NCBI GenBank assembly: GCA_038025085.1
Contig: CM076152.1
Coordinates: 31,933,501-31,997,500, forward strand
Source of the DNA: Tetragonia tetragonoides
Taxonomy: Eukaryota > Streptophyta > Magnoliopsida > Caryophyllales > Aizoaceae
DNA: 64,000 bases
Direction: 5' to 3'
Part shown: positions 33,933 to 44,500 of the stretch, in pieces
How the letters are laid out: each line of letters opens with the position of its first letter
Position numbering within the stretch: the first letter of the stretch is position 1
Position numbers and translations under genes: made by a program
Notes under the pieces: generated by a model
Seen by the model: the letters and a program-made list of their open reading frames with translations, nothing else
Database searches by the model: none
What the model was told of the DNA's origin: nothing

Positions 33933-35524
33933 ATTTGGACGATGATTGCTTTGCAATACGTTTTTGCTCTCAATTTATAAATTTATCTAGTCAATTTTAC
34001 ATAATGGACATAAAATTAACTATTAGTTAGGCATTCATTTATCTGGCTTTAAACTTTGTTTGAGTTGGTTGTTTACATAATATTAATTCTATTGAATTGA
34101 AATAAACAAAATCGAACAAAAAAGAGCTACTAACCAAATAAGTGGAAAACAACAATAACTACTACTACTTTTATTTTTATTTTTTTGAGAGCCACTATTA
34201 CCTTATTATTAGTGTTGTTACTACTAATTTTCTTTTTCTATTTTCCAAACATTGCTTCGAGTTTGCTCGATTCCTTATTGCTTGATAATTGAGAGCATTG
34301 CTTGTAGGTCGGTCGTTCATGCATTGTGAATTTACGATGTGAATGGCGTAAAAAACATGGCCTGGATGTAGTAATTGCGCAATAAGAAGTTCGACAAATC
34401 GTACTCTAGTAAAATTATTTTTAATGGATGATAAAATTATTTTGCTTAAATTGAAGATATATTTTTTATTCATTTGTTGATCCCACGAGAAAATAAATTA
34501 TTAAATGTTTTTGATCAAACTCATACTTCTCATAATTACCATTTTTTAAGGGGGTGAATTTAAGCCTACGAGAAGTGATCTCCGTATAATCACCCTACTT
34601 AAGTTTTCCCAACAAAGTTTTGGCTCATGTGAAATGCTAAAATTTGGACGCGTTACAATTGACTTCTTTAATTCTTTATTGTTTTGAGTGATTTAATTCT
34701 TTATTGTTGGTTGCTCAATACAGAGGATATTATATATCTCGATTGTCGATTGATTGTTGGACAGATTAAATATTAAGAGATGACTTAATGTGACAATGGG
34801 GGACAGATTTAAAATTATCAAAAAAATAAAATGGGGGACAAATTTAATAGTTTCTCTCATGACAAGTATCTGTAAGTAGCTATCACAACTTTACGCGGTT
34901 GCACAACCATTGAATATCAACAGGGATTTTCCTGTAATTTTGGAGGTTTTGTGTTGAATTTAAAAATTAGGCCCTAGTTTAATTAGTAATAAGAAAAATA
35001 AGTGATGTCTTCTCACGCCTTTTTACAAAAAAAAAAAAAAAACTAAAGTATAAGATACAAATACTAGAGTACGATAGAAAACAAATGAAACAATGGGTTT
35101 CATCCATTCATCATATAAGATTATATATATGATCATTTCATTTCAGACCAAAAGTATCAATACAAAAATGTCATAAGACACCCAAAGTTATACAACAAAA
35201 TTCAAAATTCTATAACCAATTTAACTAGAATATTGAAAGTCATACCATCGGAACCAAAAAAATTGTTGTAAATAAAAAAATAATAATAACAGAAATGATG
35301 AACCTTCAAGATCATTGCGTAGAGTTAAGAAATGATACAAATAAGTGAAATAACAATAAACAACCAGATTGAGCAGAAACCATACACTAACAACCAGATT
35401 CAAAATTGCTAGGTAAATATAACCAGAACCATAAATTGCAAACCAAAGAAACAAAAACATAGATGATCTGAAGAAATAATAATAATAAAAGGTACTAGGA
35501 AGAGGAGAACTCTGATCTACTCAC
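33933..35524. other. Unassigned AT-rich interval
   Basis: No gene supported. Poly(A) near 35026-35042. A minus-strand frame at 35221-35460 is strongly hydrophobic but low in complexity and may be intronic. Confidence 0.4.
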
Positions 35525-35680
35525 GAGAGCACCAGGAAAATACCGCATATAATCGGCACCATTGTTATCGCATAAGGTATCGGCATCGACATCGACATCG
35601 TCCATAAGCGCGAGCCCGAGCCCGAGCCCGAGCCTGAGCCCGGAAGTGTTGGTGAGTGTGTACCAGGACAAAACCATCAA
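35525..35680 (-). CDS. Possible first exon of an unidentified minus-strand gene
   Basis: A short open frame from ATG 35680 runs to a strong donor (CTC then GTGAGT at 35524-35519). It encodes an LGLGLGL repeat followed by acidic MDDVDVDADTLCDNNGADY. A TATA-like GTATAAATAC lies at 35701-35710, which fits better with translation from the inner ATG (about 35611) than from the first. I do not recognise the product and found no clear second exon. It may be chance. Confidence 0.25.
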
Positions 35681-35710
35681 AGGAGATTGGATATTAATTT
35701 GTATTTATAC

Positions 35711-36126
35711 TATTCAATCCTTGGGTTAAATTGAGCTTACTTCTACTACTGATCCTTTCTTGAATATCATTAAGTCACACAAATTTCGATGAAATCATCA
35801 ATCAAAAAACATTTTCTAGGTCTTGGCCAATAACTCAATCGTGGGTCAGATAATTCAGAGGAGAGAGAAAGAGGCCCTTAGGGAAGGAGCGTGTAAGTTC
35901 CGCAAATCTGGAAAAATCAAGCCTAATTTGACGCTCTACTACCTTGGGCAGCTGCGCCTCTCCTGCTGCCCAAATTGTATAATTTTTTTTTTTTACTCTC
36001 AAGTATTTAAAGCCAAATTGGGCCCCCTGATTTCTGAGGCCCTGTGCGATCGCCTCTGCTGCACAGAGTCAAGAACGGGCCTGAATATCAAGACCACCTC
36101 TCCGGGATGCTTTTGTATTGCACAAA
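35711..36126. other. Unassigned
   Basis: No gene or repeat supported; the plus-strand open frame at 35823-36137 has no recognisable homology. Confidence 0.4.
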
Positions 36127-36254
36127 ATCTTGTATGAGACGGTTTTAATACGAGGCCCCTCTCATAAACCTCTCATAAAAGTATAATGTCATGTCGACGT
36201 CATGCTTGTATATAGAGGTTGCCTTACCTTGAGGCGATCTCATACAAGACTTAT
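36127..36254. mobile_element. Small inverted-repeat element
   Basis: TCTTGTATGAGACGG near 36129 and its near-complement GATCTCATACAAGA near 36238 bound about 125 bp. The same GTCTTGTATGAGAC motif appears near 26698. Confidence 0.5.
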
Positions 36255-36325
36255 TGATTACAAGGATTAGATAGGATACATGCAACCCAATTTCAAAGAC
36301 TGGGACCATTGTTTAGATTTTACAG

Positions 36326-36660
36326 CATGTTTTGTGTGGATTTCGTCCACCGTGAATCGAGTAATTTTGAGGGGTGGCTCCAGGTGAAGTAGGGGGTGGC
36401 TCCAGGTAAAGTAGAGAGGTGGCTCCATGTGAAGCAATTTTGAGTAATTTTAAGCGGTGACTCCAGGTGAATTAAGGGGTGACTCCAGGTAAAGTAAGGG
36501 GTGGTTCCAGGTGAAGTAGGGGTGGTGCCAAGTATAAAATTGAGGGGTGACTCTAGGTGAAGTAGGGGTGGCTCCGCTTTTAGAGAGGAGTGCCTTTAGG
36601 TAAAGTAAGAGATGACTCCAAATATTGGTCCACCATGAACTAAATCCACACAAGTTTTTA
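36326..36660. mobile_element. TIR element filled by a ~21-bp minisatellite
   Basis: Ends TTGTGTGGATTT...CCACCGTGAA at the left and the near-complement GGTCCACCATGAACTAAATCC at the right. Between them (36372-36621) are ten or so imperfect copies of GGGGTGGCTCCAGGTGAAGTA. Confidence 0.65.
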
Positions 36661-37209
36661 CATAGATTTTAAGTTCAAATTGATACAACTCTTCCCCCAA
36701 CCTCGAGGTAAGGATTTCAAATTTTAACCCAATAAGTATTGTGGTTGTGACTTTGCGAGTATATTTGTACTTCAGCCTCTCCTTTAGGCAAGCCTTTCCC
36801 CTCGAAAACACCATGGACTTTGGAAGAAATTCATGGTTTTATTCAGACCTTTGCAATCCATGCATGCTATGTTCATTCCAAAAAAAAAAAAATGTATTAG
36901 CTCACTCTTTGCCGCATGGACGGCCTCTGTTTTTGTGGTTATCCTTCACCCCGAGAAGTTCCAATCCGAATGCAAACTTTAGACTGTATATTTGTCCTTT
37001 TGTGTTACTCTAATACCACGCAACTTTTCCACGAGAAGAAGAAAAAAAATCAGCCTCTCCTCCTTTTCCCATGGTACTACCTACTACGCCACTACCCCTA
37101 GTTCAAGCTAAGGCCACCGCGCCGGAGCAGATCACAAGCCACTCCTTTCTACTCCACTTGGGCTGGACAATAACTACATCAAACAAAGAGGGGGTGGGTA
37201 AAAACTAAT
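36661..37209. other. Unassigned
   Basis: No gene supported; short A runs near 36880 and 37040. Confidence 0.4.
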
Positions 37210-37965
37210 TAGAGAGGGCAGATTGTTGAATTAGCATGATGTATCGCCATTCGTAGCTCCTAATCCACATCCAATAACTTCTCAACCTTTCCAGTTCCCT
37301 TAGAACATCCTTATTATTAAGTTCACTAGCTCTGGCCTTAATTAAGTCAGTGTGAGCATCCTCAAGTAAACCTAATTCCAATGACGCGATAGCTCTCCTA
37401 AACAAAGCTTTGGTGTGTGAAGGAACCCAACCCCGGACAATAGAACAAAGAGTACAAGCTAGACGAAAATCCCGAAATTGTTGGTCATCATCACACATGG
37501 GCATACCAAAGCAAAGTAATTTTGCAGCTTTATCATAACATAAATGAGCATTTTTGAATTTACCCTCCTTAAATCAATCATTCCTTGATCCTTTAAAAGA
37601 TTAACATGGAAAAAAAGATCTCTAGGACCCTCCAGATAAGCTAGAAGCTGACACAAATCATGATAGAAAAGTTTTGGAAAGAAAAGTTTTGGAAATCATG
37701 ATCAACAACCCAAATCAAACACAAGAAAACCCAGGAAAATAAAGCCCCTAATCAATTACACTAAAGCAACAACCAACCAGTGCCTAGCTCGACCAGATAT
37801 GAACAAAAACGTCAAGAACAAAAAAGGAGTACCTGAATTACTGTACAGCAGGGCCTCGTCGGTGAGAAGGCGGCCTCTATTGACAGCTACCAGCCGCTGG
37901 CGAGCGAGATTGAGCCCTCTGGATGGGTTGAGCGAGTGTCGATAGTGTGGAGTTGTTTCTAGAGA
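37210..37965 (-). pseudogene. TPR-domain protein fragment
   Basis: Minus strand. A leader exon (donor CAG/GTACTCC at 37833) is followed by an exon starting after TTTGTGTCAG at 37647. The readable protein is HVNLLKDQG, then, after a 1-bp frameshift near 37575, KEGKFKNAHLCYDKAAKLL, and downstream KALFRRAIASLELGLLEDAH. Gly-Asn-(Glu)-x-Phe-Lys-x-Gly-Lys-Phe and KALFRRAIA are typical tetratricopeptide repeat phrases, as in co-chaperone and immunophilin-type TPR proteins that bind Hsp90/Hsp70 tails. The frameshift, the lack of a clear start codon and a copia element abutting the leader suggest a decayed fragment. The exact subfamily is unknown. Confidence 0.55.
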
Positions 37966-40900
37966 GAGAGGAGAACTTTACGGATGTTATGACCCTTATT
38001 CACGTACTTTATGTTTCGCATTTAAACTGTAACCTTATGTCCATACCACAATTATGCGGCGATTTAGACAGTATTTTCACTTTTAACTCTTATATGTGTG
38101 CTATACAGGACCAAACGAGGAAACTAATTGGAACGGGAAGTAAGCAAGATGGACTCTACTACTTCAAAGATACGGATACTGTTCAAGCGCCGGATACTGT
38201 TCAAGCTCTCAATGTTGCTGCACCATCATCCTTAGCTCTTTAGCACGCTCGAATGGACCATCCGTCTGAGAAAGTAGTAAAGTTGCTCCCCCCATTAGTC
38301 ACTTTAAGGTAGTTTGAATAAAGCATGTGAAGTCTTTTTTCGTGCTAAACATCATAGGGATAGTTTTCCAATTAGTGAACACAAAAGTAGTCAAGTTTTT
38401 GAGTTGATACATATTGATTTATGGGGTCAGTATAGACATAAAGCATCGTGTGGGGCACAATAATTCTTAACCATTATCGATGATTTTTCTAGAGCTGTAT
38501 GGGTTTATTTGATGAATGATAAAATTGCGGTCTTTCTGCATTTTACGTCTTTTATCGCCATGGTTGAACGACAATTTTCTACAAAATTGCAAATTGTATG
38601 GAGTGATAATGGCACGGAGTTCAATTGTTTGCTTGATTTTTTTTCTACATCTGGAATTTTGTTTCAAACCTCCTGCGTCGGAATCCCACAGCAAAACGAG
38701 AGTGTTGAGCGTAAGCCAACACATATTAAATGTTGCCCGTGCCATAAGATTTCAAGCAAACCTGCCTATTTACTTATTTTGGGGGAGAAAGCGTGTCTGC
38801 CGCTGCTCACTTGATCAATAGAACTCCCTCTTCCATTTTACATAATCTGACCCCTTTTGAAGTCTTGTTTCGTCACACTCCTTCGTATGATGCTATTCGG
38901 GTTTTTGGTTCTCTATGTTTCGCTCACAACCAAAAGACAAAGGGGGATAAGTTTGCTAGTCGTCGTCGCAAGTGTATTTTTATGGGGTACCCGTTTGGTA
39001 AAAAAGGATGGAGGCTTCGACCTTGACATCAATGAATTTTTTATCTCCCGAGATGTGATGTTTTTTGAAGACACCTTTCCATTTCTTGTTCCGGAAGCTG
39101 GCAATTTTTGTCCTTAAGATATTTTTGATCTTCACACGGAGGTTGATGTTGATTTCGCTGATTACAGTAATGAGTACAATGTGGTTGACACGACTGCCTC
39201 TATCGACACTCCCGAAGCCACATCGGGTTCCTTGGCTGCCATATCATCATCGCTAACAATGCCCATGACAACCTCGTTGGACACCCCCGCAGCTGATCCG
39301 GCTTCGACAACAGCAGCCTCCACGGCTGCTCCGGATGCTCCCGCGGCTGAAGCCGCTGATCTTGGTCGTGGTAAACGACTGAAGACTCCTTCTGTCCTTC
39401 TTCGTGATTTTGTCACCAACAGTATCCTGCATGAGAGTCCATCTTCTCCTACTTCTCCCGCCCCACAGCTTGCCTCAGGTAGTTCTTTTCCTATAGCACA
39501 TTATATAGCTTGTGACAATTTTTCTAGTTCAATATCGTAAGTTTATTGCAACTATTCTTGTGGGTAATGAACCCTGGTCTTTTAAGGAGGCCATGAAAAA
39601 TGAGGGGTGGTGACGTGCAATGCACGAGGAGAATCAGGCATTAGAGGATAATGGTACATGAACTCTTGAACAACTTCCTCCCGGAAAACGTGCCTTGGGC
39701 AATCAGTGGGTCTATCACGAGAAGTATGACTCCCACGACAATCTTGTGCGCTTAAAGGCACGTCTTGTGGTATTTAGCAATCATCAAGTTGAAGGTTTTG
39801 ACTACACCGAGACTTTCGCTCCCGTTGCAAAAATGGCAACTATTCGAGCTTTCTTAGCCATTACAGCTTCCAAGAATTGGAAACTTCATCAGATGGATGT
39901 TCACAATGCTTTCCTTCATGGGGATCTTGACGAAGAGGTTTATATGAAACTACCTCCAGGGTTCGATTCTTCTGTTCCAACCATGGTCTGTCGACTTCGA
40001 AAGTCCTTATATGGCTTACGATAGGCCCCGCGATGTTGGTTCGCTAAATTTGTCACCGCTTTGAAAGGGTATGGTTTTCTTCAGTCTTATTCTGATTATT
40101 CCTTATTCACCTACACCAAGGATGCGGTGCAAATTAACGTCTTGGTATATATGGATGATTTAATTGTTTCCGGGAATGACACTCGCGTTGATCCAAGTTT
40201 TTAAGGCTTACTTGAGTGATTGTTTTCGAATGAAAGATCTGGGCTCCCTTATATATTTTCTTGGCATTGAGGTAGCACGAAGCTCATCGGGATTATTTTT
40301 ATGTCAACGCAAGTACACTCTTGATATCATTACAGAAGTAGTTCTTCTAGGCGCCAAACCAGCAGCCTCGCCAATCGAGCAAAACCACCGCCTTGACCAT
40401 GCGGATGGTCTCTTACTTGATGACCCCGAGTCCTACCGACGACTCGGTGGTCGCCTTGTGTTTCTCTCTGTTACACGACCTGATTTGGCGTACTCTGTTC
40501 ATATTCTTTCTTAATTCATGCAGACCCCGCGCCATGCTCATTGGAAGATCGCTTTGCGTGTTGTTTGATATCTCAAGGGCACTCCGGGTCAGGGAATTCT
40601 CCTTCGAGCGGTCAGTGATTTATCGCTACAAGGATGGTGTAATCTGACTCGGATTGGGCTGCGTGCCCTCTCATACGTCAGTCATTAACAGGTTGGCTAG
40701 TTTTTCTTGGGCAATCTCCTATCTCGTGGAAAACTAAGAAACAACACACTGTCGCCAAATCTTCCGTTGAAGCTGAATACCGTTCCATGGCAGCGGTTAC
40801 ATGTGAGCTCGAGTGGCTCAAAGGCTTGTTGCTCAGTTTGGGTGTTCATCATCCTAAGGCTATACCTTTATTTTGTGATAGTCAGTCCGCCTTACACATT

Positions 40901-41062
40901 GCTCGGAATCCTATCTACCATGAACAGACGAAGCACATCGAGGTTGATTGTCATTTCGTCAGCGATGTTATTGTTGATGGTTTGATTGCTACTTCATATG
41001 TTCCTACCACACTTCAGTTAGCGGATTTATTTACCCAAGGCACTTGGCAAGTCGCCATTTGA
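37966..41062 (+). pseudogene. Copia pol polyprotein, broken
   Basis: GAG-pre-integrase region (HARMDHPSEKVVKLLPP, about 38243-38293). Integrase follows with ELIHIDLWG, IIDDFSRAVWVYLM, SDNGTEF and PQQNESVER, carrying the D, D, E catalytic residues (38400-38720). The copia reverse transcriptase runs from [13 protein letters not shown] (39701) through [23 protein letters not shown] and LRKSLYGLR to the catalytic VYMDDLIV (about 40144-40167). RNase H ends with FCDSQSALHIARNPIYHEQT (about 40871-40930) and ADLFTQ. In a live element this polyprotein copies and integrates the retrotransposon. Numerous stops and frameshifts (38242, 38463, 39117, 40022, 40204, 40512) make it inactive. Confidence 0.88.
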
Positions 41063-41118
41063 TACTCTGCTTTTCAAGTTGGGCATCTTGAATCCCCATG
41101 CTCCAACTTGCGGGAGGG

Positions 41119-41313
41119 TGTTAAGATATTTTGGAGATATAGTTTTCTTATTCTAATTGTTAACTTTGGAGAGTTCTGATAGATATAGAATCCTTAGGAT
41201 TGTTTCCTAAAATACAGGATCTCAACTTGTATATATATTCTCTCAATAACTGATGAATATAAAAGACCTTAAACCTAAAATTTACATTATTTGAACGCTT
41301 CGTTTCTTAAACA
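41119..41313 (+). repeat. 3' LTR of the copia element
   Basis: Starts TGTTAAGATA just after the purine tract and ends TTTCTTAAACA; about 195 bp. A TATA-like TGTATATATATTC lies in the middle. Confidence 0.7.
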
Positions 41314-41589
41314 GGAGACATGTGTGTAGCAATGTCAAATGTGCCAAATCACTTTTCCGATGGAAATTAGGCTAGAAAATTATTGTAGGTGTTAATTGCA
41401 CTGATTTTAGTACTTGTGGGTGTTAAATGCTACAAATGATCCTTAAGGGGGTGGATTGCACAATAATTATAAGTCTTGAGGGCAATTTGCTATATTCGCC
41501 AATTTTGAAATATATAAGTGGAAAAGAACACACTCTTGGTCCTTAATATTCACAATTTAGGCATTTGCAAACCCAAAGTGGGCCTATCT

Positions 41590-44500
41590 TTAAGGGCCTT
41601 CGCAAATATTCTTCTTCAGGCATCTGATTACATCCCTTCCTGTACCAGCGCCTGCCGATTTCCATGCATATACCACATTTGTTATTGCGTTAGTAACTGA
41701 TTAACTAGCTAATGTGTATGCATCTTGATAGAGGGAGAAGAAGAGAAAGCACCTGCATAATATGCACCATCTGCATATCCGTAGTATCTAGGGTGAGTGT
41801 GCTCTCCTGTGAAGTAGATTCTGCCAATTGGGGCCTGAGTATACACGAACAAATACAATTGGAGATTGCTAAATAGCACTGGCTAGAATAACCCAAATTA
41901 CTCCATAGAAGATGCAAAAGTTAAGAAAGAGTTAGGACCTTATATGGAGGTTGTAACGACGAAATCACAAAAGTTTAGACTATCATGTCGTTTGTGGTCC
42001 AATTCAATTCAACATTTCTCTTATAAGACGACAAAAAGTATTAAACTTTTTGTTAAAAAATATCACTTTATTGTGCATAGGTATCACTTAATAAATGGCT
42101 TCTCAATTTTTTAGTCGCCTAATATGAATTTTTGGAAACTCCATTGTGTAATGAGGTATGAGATATGTTGTCCCTGATATAGTGGATATTTTAGAGGTTT
42201 GAGAGTCCTCTCAAGGGTACCATATTTTTTTCTCCGCCCACAAATCTCTAATATGACAATTTAATTTGATTTTTACAATGAACTAACTTGTGGTCACTGT
42301 ACCCTCAAAAATCGTAGAACTAAGCAATAAGCCATCTCGAGAATCAAATAAGGGGGTAAAAAGATTTAACCAGGTACATATGTGTAATTAATAAATGGAA
42401 CACGTGTCATGAAGTCATTAGTTCACATAAAATTTTAAATATTGTGGGACTCGATGAATGTCCATTGAAATTATAGTGTGGATCATGCAACAAACTCGTT
42501 TTCGATGTACCTTGTACTTAGATATTCCACCTTATTTAAAACACTTCTCGAAGTTTGAACTCAAGACCATTAACCTTTATATCCCTAAATGTGAAAATAC
42601 AACTCACTCTAAAGGTTAAATTATTCGGAAAATTGCATAGCTCATGGGTTTTAAGTGTGCAAACATACCTATTTTTTTCAATCATCTTTTTTATTTTATT
42701 TTATTTTACTGGCGACATAAATGCCAGTACAATATACTTATATACTTATTCATTCAAATCGGAAATGAGAAATTCGACCTATGACTTGACATCAAGCACT
42801 AGTCACAATGCAAAAATTTGGAGTTGTAAGTTTGTTTAGTTATACTCATCCTCAATTGGTCATGACGCTCTTGAGGATAACCAATAGGCCAATTGGTGAA
42901 AGAACCTTGATAGAATCTATCCATTTTCCATCGAGGAATCAAGATATGTGTTGATTCAGGGATGTCATTTCCAAACATTTTTCGCAGAACTTCCATTGTT
43001 TCAGCCTTTGTTTCCTCATCAGATTGTAGCTCCACTATTACTGCCTCATCATCGGTTAATATCACCAATAGAATATTGGATTCAGGCAACTCATTCTCCA
43101 TGTGCTGCTTGTTAGAATAACATATACAGTTAGAATATTTTTTTTATCAAAGAAAATAGAACTTGTCATGAAAAGTCAGAAAAATTGTCATTCATGTACT
43201 GAATCACCTTCCACATTGCATAATATCCACGTCTTTCATGAACATAGAAGAAAAATTCAGTCCCGTTGCTACTAGGCCAAAACATTCGAGGAAACTTGAG
43301 AAATATTTTGGTGAATATTCCGATGCTGAACTCAGAGATTGCGCGTCTTTTCCATACCTGGTAAAGTAATGGAGAAATTATTAGGTGGTTTTAGATTGTT
43401 GGTTCATCTTCTTCTCACAAAACATGGGGATCCCACTCAAATTCATATTTTCAAAATATATTTTTTTGTGATATGGTGGAATAATGGTTCGAAATTATTT
43501 AATATCTTTCTTTTATGGGGCAATCTCATACATAAGACGGCCAAAAGTATCACTTTTATTCATAAAGAGGTATTATTTTCTTGCTCATGGAAATCACGAC
43601 TTATGCATAAGGGCGCCTTGATCATATGAGTTTTTGTGTAACTTTCAATCAAACACAATTTATATTCAACATTTTTGAAGTGTCAAAAAATGTCGTAAAA
43701 ATCAACAACTTACCGGAAGTGGTGGCTTAAAGTTAATAAGATCACTTTGTAAGACACCAAGACTAGGAGATAAGATTACAATTTTGGCCTCATATGACTT
43801 GCCATCTTCGGTGCGTATTATTACTCCATTTTCTGATTGGACAACCTCTCTTACAACCTAAGGCAAGGACATAAATATGAACATACATAATGATTAGACT
43901 CTTCAAAGGTGCAAAAAATCATTTTATTTAAACATAATTTGTATCTAATTATATGGGGAAAAACACTAATGTCAAGATTTGTATGCATAGAGATCTTATT
44001 ATTCTTGCACCACGATATAACTAACCAAATATTATACTACTCAATATATGTTACGAGTATTATTTATCGAAAAAATTGCGAAAACACCTTATAAAATTAA
44101 TATTTTAAATAATCTCCTTATAATTTTTTTTTCTTTATCATAACAATTTTTTATGGGATTTCAACTTTTAAAATCACCATCTTAGACCACTTTCCGTCCA
44201 AAAATAGAAAAATAACCATTTTGCCCTTTACTTGATGACCTTTGTTTGCAAAACAAAATTGACCGAGGGCAAAACTGTCATTTTTCTAAAATTTGGTCGG
44301 AAAGTGGCATAAGGTGGTGATTTAATAGTTTTTTTTTTTTTTTTGATAGGAGGTGATTTAATAGTTGAAACCTCACAAAAGGTAATTATATTACAAAAGA
44401 AATTTATAAGATGGTTGTTCCAAAAACATTGATTTTATAAGGTAGTTTTTGACAATTTTTCCTTATTCATACACATGATAAGTTTATGGTTAGTTGATGT

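Larger units (their letters stand above)
37966..41313 (+). mobile_element. 5'-truncated Ty1/copia retrotransposon
   Basis: Plus-strand pol remnants in copia order (integrase, reverse transcriptase, RNase H) are followed by a purine run (GCGGGAGGG) and a short 3' LTR. The 5' LTR, gag and protease are missing. Its left edge touches the leader of the TPR fragment. Confidence 0.88.

Noticed and set aside
34198..34473. 91-codon minus-strand frame
   Set aside because: No recognisable domain, AT-rich context, no splice or promoter signals that I could support.
35221..35460. Hydrophobic minus-strand frame that might be a membrane protein
   Set aside because: Low-complexity T-rich sequence with no family match; not supported as an exon.
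42799..43101. Treating the read-through frame ending in ...NSKFLHCD as the true C-terminus of copy B
   Set aside because: Copy A has the same read-through sequence but a valid GT donor, and exons 8-9 encoding the conserved FAD segment are present in both copies, so the tail is intronic.
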